A stretch of DNA of 64,000 bases from Streptomyces spinoverrucosus. Lineage in GTDB: Bacteria > Actinomycetota > Actinomycetes > Streptomycetales > Streptomycetaceae. The notes below the pieces were generated by a model. The model was not told where the DNA came from, searched no databases, and saw only the letters and a program-made list of their open reading frames with translations. Location of the stretch: the NCBI RefSeq assembly GCF_015712165.1, contig NZ_JADPZX010000001.1, positions 4,171,001 through 4,235,000 of the forward strand, given 5' to 3'. The position numbers and the translations under genes were made by a program. The first letter of the stretch is position 1, and the number at the start of each line of letters is the position of its first letter. Below are positions 42,734 to 50,166 of this stretch, piece by piece.

Positions 42734-44352
42734 GGTGCGGTGCTCCTCGGCAGGGGGACGGGCCGGGCATCGGCGGGACGGCGGGCTGTGTGCAGCAGCG
42801 GCGCCCAGGCGGCGGTGTCGGTGAAGTCACCGGCGCCGGCGGGGACGGTGTCCATCACGACGCGGTCGGGGCGCAGCAGGACGGCGTCCGTCCGGCCACG
42901 TGTCAGCCAGGCGGCCAGGGCACCGTCGTCGCCCAGGTCGCCGACGTGGATCGTGCGTGCGCCCAGTGCCTCGGCCACGACCGTCATCCGCGGGGTGGGC
43001 GGCACGGCGGTCAGGACGGCGAAGGAGTCCCCGAGGACGTCGTCGAGGCGTACGCGCCTGCCGTCGACGGTCACCCAGGGCTGTGGCACGAGGGTTCCGG
43101 CCGGCATGCGGCCGGTCAGCCGCGCGCGCCGCCGTACCAGCGGGCCGGCGGTCAGTGTGGGGCTGAGGTCGCGGCTCACCGTCGCCGTCACGCCGGGGAT
43201 GCGGCAGGCCGCGCCCACGACGGCCCGGCGGAGCGCCGCGGCGCGGTCCTGGCCGCCGGTCATGGCCCAGCCGACGGCGACCGCGACGCGGATCACGTGG
43301 CGGACGTGCGGCTTGCGTTCGCGCTCGTAGGTGTCCAGCAGTGCGTCGTCCGCGCCCTGCCCGAGAACGCGGGCGAGCTTCCAGGCGAGGTTGTGGGCGT
43401 CGCGCAGGCCCGAACACAGGCCCTGCCCGATGAAGGGCGGGGTGAGGTGGGCGGCGTCGCCGAGCAGGAAGACGCGTCCTTGGCGCCACCGGTCGGCGAG
43501 GCGGGCCCGGAAGGTGTACTGCGCCTGCCGGATCACCTCGAAGTCGTCGCCCGGCGAGACCGGGGACGGCAGGTCGACCCACGGGGCGACCAGTTCGCGA
43601 AGGCGCTCCAGTCCGTCCGGGCCGTCCAGGGACTCATCGGCGGCCAGCCGGAACTCCCAGCGGTAGCGGTCCTCGCCGACGCGCATGAAAGTGGCCGGGC
43701 GGGTGGGGCAGCAGATCTGCTCGACGCCCTCCCAGGTGCGCACCCGGCGGCTGGTGCGCACGTCGATGACCCGCCAGCTCTCCTCGAAGTGCAGGTCCTC
43801 CCACACGGCGCCGATGGCCTCGCGCGTGAGGCTGCCCGCGCCGTCGCAGCCGAGGACGGCATCGGCCCAGACGTGCTCCTCCTCATCGCTGCCGTCGCCC
43901 CGGAGGGTGACCCGGACGGGTCCCGTACCGTCAGTGGGCTGGGTGACGGACACGACCTCCACCCCGCCCCGCAGCTCGCACTCCGGGCGGCGCGCCAGGG
44001 CGTCGCGCAGCAGACGCTCCAGCTCCGGCTGGTCGAACATGCTGGTCTGCGGAAAGCCGTGGTGGCCGTGCGGCGACCGCGGGAATTCCGCGATCATGCG
44101 GCGCCGGGCGTCCAGCAGTCGCAGCCCGCGTGCGGGACGGCTGAAGGCGGCGAACTCCTCGTGGACACCAGCACTTTGCAGGATCCGGCGGACCTCGTCG
44201 TCCACCACGACGGCGCGCGGCAGCGGGTAGATGTCCCGGTGGCGTTCCAGGACGAGGCTGCGCACGCCGCGCCGGGCCAGCAGAAGCGCGGCCGTGACTC
44301 CTACGGGCCCCGCACCGATGATCACCACCGGCCTCCGGGCTGTGGCTCTCAC
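42730..44352 (-). CDS. FAD-dependent aromatic hydroxylase (MhpA-like)
   Basis: A 540-residue class A flavoprotein monooxygenase of the 3-(3-hydroxyphenyl)propionate hydroxylase (MhpA)/PheA group. Motifs: VVIIGAGPVGVTAALLLARRG (dinucleotide fold, residues about 9-29), the DG motif DAVLGCDGAGSLTRE, and GRVFLLGDAAHLTPPFIGQGLCSG (FAD phosphate/GD motif). The C-terminal thioredoxin-like extension is present. It would hydroxylate a phenol-type ring to a catechol for the dioxygenase encoded upstream. GTG 44352 overlaps the FAH gene stop (GTGA). Confidence 0.9.
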   Translation of the reverse strand: MRATARRPVVIIGAGPVGVTAALLLARRGVRSLVLERHRDIYPLPRAVVVDDEVRRILQSAGVHEEFAAFSRPARGLRLLDARRRMIAEFPRSPHGHHGFPQTSMFDQPELERLLRDALARRPECELRGGVEVVSVTQPTDGTGPVRVTLRGDGSDEEEHVWADAVLGCDGAGSLTREAIGAVWEDLHFEESWRVIDVRTSRRVRTWEGVEQICCPTRPATFMRVGEDRYRWEFRLAADESLDGPDGLERLRELVAPWVDLPSPVSPGDDFEVIRQAQYTFRARLADRWRQGRVFLLGDAAHLTPPFIGQGLCSGLRDAHNLAWKLARVLGQGADDALLDTYERERKPHVRHVIRVAVAVGWAMTGGQDRAAALRRAVVGAACRIPGVTATVSRDLSPTLTAGPLVRRRARLTGRMPAGTLVPQPWVTVDGRRVRLDDVLGDSFAVLTAVPPTPRMTVVAEALGARTIHVGDLGDDGALAAWLTRGRTDAVLLRPDRVVMDTVPAGAGDFTDTAAWAPLLHTARRPADARPVPLPRSTAP

Positions 44353-45287
44353 GTCGCGTCCGCCACAGGGGTCCGCTGCTCGCCCAGGTCGATGTGCCCG
44401 TCGGGGGTGGCGATCGTGGCGGTGACGAGGTCACCGCCTCGCAGGTAACGCGGGTTCTTGGCCTGGCCCTTGAAGAACGCCTTCCACTTCAGCGCGGGCG
44501 GCAGCAACGCGGCGATCTTCTCGACCGGCTTGGGCGGGGCCTTCAGGGCGGTGCCCCCGGGCGTGCCGGTCAGCAACAGGTCACCCGGGTCCAGGGTCTG
44601 GAAGCGGGCGAGCAGGGTGAGCGCCTGCGCGGGCCGTACGATCATGTCGGCCAGCGTGCGGTCCTGGCGGGGCACTCCGTTGACCGACAGCCGCAGCCGC
44701 AGGTCGATCAGACGGTCGAAGTCCTCCGGTTCCAGCAGGGCCAGGTACGGCCCGGTGGGCGTGAAGGTCGGGTAGGACTTGCTCTCGTAGAACTGGGTCT
44801 TGGTCAATTGGACGTCGCGGGCGCTGACGTCGTTGGTCAGGACAAGCCCGGCGACGTAGCGCGGCAGGTCCTGCTCCTCGATGACGGTGCCGACGGGCAG
44901 GGTGGCGCCCATGACGAGGCCGAGTTCGACCTCGTAGTCGAGGAACTTCACGTGCGCCGGGCGGACGATCGTCTCGTGCGGTCCGCTGACCGAGCCGGAC
45001 GCCTTACGGAAGAACGTGGGCGGGATGTCGCCGGTGAAGCCTGAATCGCGGGCGTGGCTGCGGTAGTTGACCATCTGGGCGACCACCCGGCAGGGGGTGG
45101 TGACCGGAGGCAGGGCCACCAGGTCGGCGACGGGAGTGCCGCTCTCGGCGGAGGCGGCGGCCTCGCGGACCGCGTCCCGGTCGGCGATCAGTTCGGCGGT
45201 GGTGACCGCCTTGGTGTCGATGCGGACGGCGCGCTCGTCCCGGACGGCCCACCAGCCGTCGGCGGTGCGCAGAACGTTGGTGCTCAT
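44349..45287 (-). CDS. Fumarylacetoacetate hydrolase family protein
   Basis: A 312-residue FAH-fold enzyme, the group that cleaves or hydrates ring-cleavage products. N-terminal domain about 1-70; catalytic domain with NYRSHARDSGF, the metal-binding set KFLDYEVELGLVMGA (E-x-E), TNDVSARDVQ and LLTGTPGGTALK. In this operon it would hydrolyse or decarboxylate the meta-cleavage product. ATG 45287 overlaps the dioxygenase stop (ATGA). Confidence 0.9.
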   Translation of the reverse strand: MSTNVLRTADGWWAVRDERAVRIDTKAVTTAELIADRDAVREAAASAESGTPVADLVALPPVTTPCRVVAQMVNYRSHARDSGFTGDIPPTFFRKASGSVSGPHETIVRPAHVKFLDYEVELGLVMGATLPVGTVIEEQDLPRYVAGLVLTNDVSARDVQLTKTQFYESKSYPTFTPTGPYLALLEPEDFDRLIDLRLRLSVNGVPRQDRTLADMIVRPAQALTLLARFQTLDPGDLLLTGTPGGTALKAPPKPVEKIAALLPPALKWKAFFKGQAKNPRYLRGGDLVTATIATPDGHIDLGEQRTPVADAT

Positions 45288-46429
45288 GAGCTCATCGCTT
45301 TCATCAGGCCCAGCAGGCGCGCCGGGTCGAGTTCGTTGTCGCCGCGCAGGGCCGTCATGACCTCGCGGAGCTTGGCGGGGGACGGGTTGGCGCCCAGGAA
45401 GTCGCGGGTGACCGGCGGGCCCCACTGGGCCAGGCCGCTCGCCGACATCGGCGCCCAGCCGGGCTCGAGGTCGCAGGAGAACAGGTCGCCGTCGGCGAAG
45501 TGCTCCAGCATGAAGCGGTCCGGGTCGCGCCAGTAGTCGAAGAGTTGGCTGCCCTGGATGTGGCGGCCGATGCCCCAGCTGCGCTGGTAGCCGCGCTCGG
45601 CGAGGTACTCCCCACCGGCGGCGATCGCGTCGAGGTCGGTGACCTGGTAGGCGGAGTGGACGTAACCGGTACCGGGCCCCAGGTGCAGGGCGAGGGTGTG
45701 GTGGTCCACGGGCGTGCTGCCCTGATCACAGCGGATGAACGCCATGGTCGGCCCGCGCCGGCGCTGCCCGTCGAGGAACAGGAAGTCGGACACGATCATG
45801 CCGAGGGTGTCCAGGTACCAGTCCAGGGTGCGGGTGAACGCCCGCGTCTCCAGCACCACATGGCCGAGACGCTGGATGCGGGACGGCTCACGGGGCGGGC
45901 GCTGGGTGGTGTTCGTACGACGGTGGTCCGTGCCGAAGTTCAGGAGCAGCGGCGGCTGCTCGGGCAGCGCGGGCAGCGGTTCGGCGCAGTGCACGACCCG
46001 GACCGGGAGTCCCGAGGGATCGAACAGGGCGACCGACCGGCCGCCGCCGGGGACGTCGATGTCCCGGACGGTGTGTCCGACGGCGGCGGCCAGCCGGTCC
46101 ACATCGGCCCGCTCGGCCGCGCGGAACGCCGGTCCGAGGAAGCGGGACGCCTGCCCTCGCCGGATGACCATGCAGGGAGAGCCCGCGAACGTGCCGCGTA
46201 GCCACAGCTCGTGATCGGTGCGCGCGGCGATCGCGAAGCCGAAGTCACGGGCGAACACCTCGGCCCGGTCCAGGTCCGGCTTCTCGAACTCAAGCCAGGC
46301 CAGATCCGCCACTTTGATCACTGGATTCCGGGCTCGTCCGGGGTGTTCACCGCGCAGGGCGCCCTGCTCGCTGTGGAGGTCTTGGTGGGGCGTCAGAGGA
46401 CCGCCCTTGTTAACGGGGATGTGGGACAT
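45284..46429 (-). CDS. VOC-superfamily extradiol ring-cleavage dioxygenase
   Basis: A 381-residue type I extradiol (glyoxalase/VOC) dioxygenase with two tandem vicinal-oxygen-chelate repeats. The C-terminal repeat carries the iron ligands in IQRLGHVVLETRAF (first His), HHTLALHLG (second His) and RFMLEHFADGD (Glu). Cleaves a catechol next to its hydroxyls. First gene of the dioxygenase-FAH-hydroxylase operon; ATG 46429 has a GGAGG box six bases upstream. It is divergent from TetR. Confidence 0.9.
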   Translation of the reverse strand: MSHIPVNKGGPLTPHQDLHSEQGALRGEHPGRARNPVIKVADLAWLEFEKPDLDRAEVFARDFGFAIAARTDHELWLRGTFAGSPCMVIRRGQASRFLGPAFRAAERADVDRLAAAVGHTVRDIDVPGGGRSVALFDPSGLPVRVVHCAEPLPALPEQPPLLLNFGTDHRRTNTTQRPPREPSRIQRLGHVVLETRAFTRTLDWYLDTLGMIVSDFLFLDGQRRRGPTMAFIRCDQGSTPVDHHTLALHLGPGTGYVHSAYQVTDLDAIAAGGEYLAERGYQRSWGIGRHIQGSQLFDYWRDPDRFMLEHFADGDLFSCDLEPGWAPMSASGLAQWGPPVTRDFLGANPSPAKLREVMTALRGDNELDPARLLGLMKAMSS

Positions 46430-46454
46430 GGTGTCCTCCAAGCAACACTGCCGT

Positions 46455-46523
46455 AATGAGGAAATCATCAACTCTGCCGTTTCTCGTCGTCAATAGGCGC
46501 AGCCCAAATAATTGAGGGTCTCA
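46455..46523. promoter_or_regulatory. Divergent promoter with two short dyads
   Basis: ATGAGGAAATCAT (46456-46468) and TGAGGGTCTCA (46513-46523) are short inverted repeats in the 138-base gap between the dioxygenase operon and its tetR. Either could bind the repressor. Confidence 0.4.
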
Positions 46524-46567
46524 TCAGTAATGGCAGTGTCATCGCTGCGACGGTTACACTGGGCGGC

Positions 46568-47206
46568 ATGCCGACGTCAGCCCCGCCCAAGAACCGCTTC
46601 GAGCGGCGCCGCGCCGAGACCCGCCAGGCGCTCGTCCGTGCGGCCCGGCAGATCCTCGCGGAAACCGGGGACACCAGCGCGAGCATCCAGGCCATCGCCG
46701 AGCGCGCCGATGTCGGCTTCGGGTCCTTCTACAACCACTTCGAGTCCAAGACGGAGCTGTTCGACGCGGCGGTGACGGACGCCCTGGATGAGTTCGGGCA
46801 GGTCATCGACGCGCGCGTGGAAGGCATCGACGACCCGGCCGAGCTGGTCGCGGTCGGCTTCCGGCTCACCGCCCGGATGGCCGACTCCCACCCGGAACTC
46901 ATGCGGATCCTGCGCGACCGCGGCCTGGCGCACATCCACTCCGACCGCGGCCTCGCCCCACGCGCCCTGCGCGACCTGGAGATCGGCATCGCCTCAGGCC
47001 GCTTCACATGCGGCAACGCGACCACCGCCCTGTCCGCCCTGGGTGGCACCCTGCTGTCCCTGATGGCTCTCCGGCTGGACCGCCCGGACCTCGACGGCGA
47101 CGAGGCCGCCTCCGACCTGGCCGAGATGGTCCTGCGCATGCTCGGCCTCGCTGCGGAGGACGCCCACGAGGTCACCCGGCGCCCGCTGCCCGAACTCGCC
47201 CGATGA
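46568..47206 (+). CDS. TetR regulator of the aromatic operon
   Basis: A 212-residue TetR/AcrR protein: HTH about 10-60 (ETRQALVRAARQILAETGDT, QAIAERADVGFGSFYNHFES), and a helical ligand domain. It is divergent from the extradiol dioxygenase operon, the usual arrangement for a repressor relieved by an aromatic inducer. The 3' end overlaps the convergent TetR gene by 35 bases. Confidence 0.9.
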   Translation: MPTSAPPKNRFERRRAETRQALVRAARQILAETGDTSASIQAIAERADVGFGSFYNHFESKTELFDAAVTDALDEFGQVIDARVEGIDDPAELVAVGFRLTARMADSHPELMRILRDRGLAHIHSDRGLAPRALRDLEIGIASGRFTCGNATTALSALGGTLLSLMALRLDRPDLDGDEAASDLAEMVLRMLGLAAEDAHEVTRRPLPELAR

Positions 47207-47822
47207 CCTCCTGCACCTGAAGCGCGGCCCTACGTGGTGCTACGCCAGCGGCAACGAGCAACGCGGTTGCCGCGGCCTCACAAGTGGGGTCCGCCCACGG
47301 GCATGCGGCATTCTCCTCGGCGAGGGCCAGCATGAGTGCCTCCAGTGCTTGGGCGAGGACGGGTGCTGGAAGGTGGTCCGCGAAGACGCCTTCGCGCTGA
47401 CCACGCCGTAGGGTTGCGACGGCCTCTGCGCGGGCCGGTGCCAGGGTGGTGCGGATCTCGTCCTCTCCCGGATGGCGCCGTCCCAAGGTGATGAGCATGC
47501 GGTAGTGGTCGCCCACCGTCCATGCCGCGAGCACCATCCGTGTCATCGCCTCGACCGGGTCGGCATCCGCGGTACGGGCTCTGGCGAACGCCTGCCGAAG
47601 TTCACGGCCTGCTTCCTGTGTCAGGTCGGCGATCAGCGCATGTCGGCTGGGGAAGTGTCCGTAGAGGGTGCGCCGGGCAACGCCGGCCGCCTGAGAGATG
47701 CTGCCGAGACTCGCGTCCGGGTCCTCCCGTAGTTTCCGCCGGGCGGTGGCGAGGATGCGTCGGCGGTTGGCGTGAGCATCCTTGCGCTGCACAGTACGGC
47801 CCGGGGTGTCGGTCGTCCGCAT
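47172..47822 (-). CDS. TetR/AcrR-family regulator
   Basis: A 216-residue TetR regulator: HTH about 17-65 (ANRRRILATARRKLREDPDA, ISQAAGVARRTLYGHFPSRH), effector domain ending VQEVIGRVRAAGAG. ATG 47822 (MRTTDTPGRTV) is used; frame upstream is unsupported. Overlaps the other TetR gene tail to tail. Downstream of the alcohol dehydrogenase gene on the same strand, so may regulate it. Confidence 0.88.
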   Translation of the reverse strand: MRTTDTPGRTVQRKDAHANRRRILATARRKLREDPDASLGSISQAAGVARRTLYGHFPSRHALIADLTQEAGRELRQAFARARTADADPVEAMTRMVLAAWTVGDHYRMLITLGRRHPGEDEIRTTLAPARAEAVATLRRGQREGVFADHLPAPVLAQALEALMLALAEENAACPWADPTCEAAATALLVAAGVAPRRAALQVQEVIGRVRAAGAG

Positions 47823-47931
47823 GGTTTCTTCTGTCCACGGTTGCCGGAGAAGCCGTGGGCGCCGGTGCTCCCTCACGCACCGGCGCCCACTCACCCCTGC
47901 CCAGGGTGGCTTGGTGTCCTGCTGACGGGCG

Positions 47932-48978
47932 TCAGGGGACGAGGATGAGGCGGATCGGGTCGCCGATCTTGTTCTCCAGGCGGCTGACCGCGTTGGCCGC
48001 GTCGATGAGCGGGATGTGGTCCGTGATGGAGGGGGCGAGGTCGAGGCGGCCGGCCGCGGTCAGCTGCACCAGCTCGGAGACGGACTCGGGGAAGCCGCCG
48101 TAGTGCCCGCGCACCTGCTTCTGCAGGTAGTTGAAGGTCAGGCCCTCGGTGATGGTCAGCGGCCGGGGGGTGATGCCCACCAGGATGAGGGAGCCGCCCA
48201 GGCCGAGCACGGAGGCGGCCTGGTCGCGGACGGCGGGGACGCCGGCGCAGTCGAAGGCGAAGTCGAGGCCGCGGCCGCCGGTGGCCGCGCGGACCTGGTC
48301 GGCGAAGTCGGGGGCTGCCGGGTCGAGCGCGAGGTCCGCGCCGAAGGCCAGGGCGCGCTCGCGGGCGCCGGGCAGCGGGTCGACGGCGATGATCGGGGCG
48401 GCGCCGACCAGGCGGGCGAGGCGTACGTTGTGCGCGCCGACTCCGCCCACGCCCCAGACGCCGACGGACTGGGCGGCACGGACGCCCGCGGTGGCGACGA
48501 CGGCGGCGTAGGGGGTGGAGACCGCGTCGGGGATGATCGCGGCCTGGTCGAAGGGGAGGCTGTCGGGGATGGGGATGAGGGTGTCCTCGCGGGCGATGAC
48601 GTACTCGGCCCAGCCGCCGTCGTAGTCGATGCCGGCGGTGAGCATCTGGGTGCAGGGGCGGTGGCGCACGCATCCGGCGCACGTGCCGCAGGTCTTGCCG
48701 GCCTCCAGGGTGACGCGGGTGCCGACGGGCAGGCCTCGCTTGAGGTCGGGGCCGTGCGTGTGGATGACGCCCGAGACCTCGTGGCCGACGGTGACCGTGT
48801 CGGAGGTGGCGAACATGGGGACGAGGGAGCCGTCGAGGAGGTGGACGTCGGAGAGGCAGACGCCGGCGGCCTTGACCTGGATGAGGACCTCGCCCGGGCC
48901 CGGCACGGGGATCGGGACCTCTTCCACGGCGAACTTCTTGCTGTCCAGGTGGAAGCGTCCGGCGAGCATGGTGTCCAT
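47932..48978 (-). CDS. Zinc-dependent alcohol dehydrogenase (MDR)
   Basis: A 348-residue medium-chain zinc alcohol dehydrogenase. Catalytic zinc ligands in AAGVCLSDVHLLDG (Cys near 41) and GHEVSG (His); structural zinc Cys cluster CGTCAGCVRHRPC near 97-109. The NAD fold VGVWGVGGVGAHNVRLARLVG has a GxGxxG motif. Oxidises a primary or secondary alcohol; substrate unknown. It lies next to a P450-reductase remnant, so may once have served an alkane or fatty-acid hydroxylation path. Confidence 0.92.
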   Translation of the reverse strand: MDTMLAGRFHLDSKKFAVEEVPIPVPGPGEVLIQVKAAGVCLSDVHLLDGSLVPMFATSDTVTVGHEVSGVIHTHGPDLKRGLPVGTRVTLEAGKTCGTCAGCVRHRPCTQMLTAGIDYDGGWAEYVIAREDTLIPIPDSLPFDQAAIIPDAVSTPYAAVVATAGVRAAQSVGVWGVGGVGAHNVRLARLVGAAPIIAVDPLPGARERALAFGADLALDPAAPDFADQVRAATGGRGLDFAFDCAGVPAVRDQAASVLGLGGSLILVGITPRPLTITEGLTFNYLQKQVRGHYGGFPESVSELVQLTAAGRLDLAPSITDHIPLIDAANAVSRLENKIGDPIRLILVP

Positions 48979-49134
48979 GGTGATCTGCTTTCTGTGAGCG
49001 GCACGACCCGGTGGTTCGGGCCATGGGCCCTGGGGTGTCTGAGTGGCTGTGGGGCCGGGAGGCGTGCGGGGAGGCAGGACGTCCGCACGCCTCCCGGCGG
49101 CTGGGGGTCGGCGCGCCTTGACGGCGTGCGACGG

Positions 49135-49375
49135 TCAGGCGAAGACGTCCTGCTGGTAGCGCTCGTCCGCCTCCAGCTGGGCGAGCCACTGCTGGGCGGT
49201 CTCGTCGTCGCTGCCGGTCTTCTGGCGGTGGATGGCGGCGAGTGCCTCGCGGACGGCGGGGGCCATGCGGCGGCCGTCACCGCAGACGTAGATGTACGCG
49301 CCGTCCTCGATCGCCTGCCACACCGTGTCGGCGGCATGGGCGATGGCGTTCTGCACGAACCGGGCCGGGTGGCCG
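49135..49375 (-). pseudogene. Cytochrome P450 reductase C-terminal fragment (CYP102-like)
   Basis: About 75 residues matching the end of the NADPH-binding domain of CYP102/P450-BM3 fusions or diflavin reductases: FVQNAIAHAADTVWQAIEDG, AYIYVCGDGRRMAPAVREAL and the closing RYQQDVFA. The heme, FMN and most FAD domains are absent, and the sequence just upstream is unrelated. A relic of a large P450 gene. Confidence 0.75.
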
Positions 49376-49471
49376 GTCACCGCGGAGAAGGCGGTTCATC
49401 CCGGCCGCACACAGGGCCGCCGCGCCACGTGCCGACGCTCTCTCACTTCCGCACCGATGGGACGGACCGCG

Positions 49472-50082
49472 GTGACGAACACCGACCACACCCTTCTCAC
49501 CGAGCCGGTGAGCCCCCGTGAGATGCCCGACGCCGCGATAGCGATGCTCGATGCCGAGGGCATCGTGGTGGGGTGGACGCAGGCCGCTCAGCAGCTTGTC
49601 GGTTACTCGGCCGGGGAGGTGGTGGGCCGGTCCGTGGCGCACGTGCTGCCGCCCCCCGAGGACGCCCGGAGGACTTCGGCGTTCGCCGAGCGATGCCGCG
49701 CGCAGGGTGGCTGGTCCGGTACCGCGGCTATACGCCACCGCGACGGCCACACGCTGAAGACGACGCTGCGGGTGTCGTTGCTGCGGGGGCAGGACGCCGG
49801 CACCCGGTGGCTGGTGTCCGTGACGGACATAGGGGCGCTGTCCCTGGGGGCGACCGGGGGACCGGTGCGGGAGTCGCTCCTCAGCACCGGGTGCTGACAT
49901 GTGAGGTCTCCGACACCAACACCGGCCACCCACGCCCCCGTCATCCCCGCAGTCTCGACGAGCACGGCCGCGGCCTCCACCTGGTCGCTCGGCTGTCGCG
50001 CAGGTGGGGTTCGCGCTCCGGGGCGGACGGCAAGGTCGTCTGGGCCGAACAGGACCTGCCCTCCGCAGCCGGCGCCCTGTGA
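49472..50082 (+). pseudogene. SpoIIE-type phosphatase relic (PAS and HATPase ends only)
   Basis: From GTG 49472 a PAS domain is readable (AAIAMLDAEGIVVGWTQAAQ, LVGYSAGEVVGRSVAHVLPP) to a stop at 49897. One frame over, from 49891, the end of an RsbW-like HATPase follows (VLTCEVSDTNTGHPRP, DEHGRGLHLVARLSRRWG, KVVWAEQDLP). The GAF and SpoIIE PP2C middle is gone and the ends are out of frame. The intact relative lies directly downstream at 50167. Confidence 0.78.
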
Positions 50083-50166
50083 CCCGCCGACGAACCAGGC
50101 GGCTGACAGCCGCCCGACCGATGCCCATTTCTCGTAGCCGCAGGCTCGTCAAGGAAGCCGGAGAAC

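Noticed and set aside
49573..50082. Separate small HATPase gene starting at GTG 49891
   Set aside because: It holds only the last strands of the fold and lacks the N-box, so it cannot bind ATP; treated as part of the relic.
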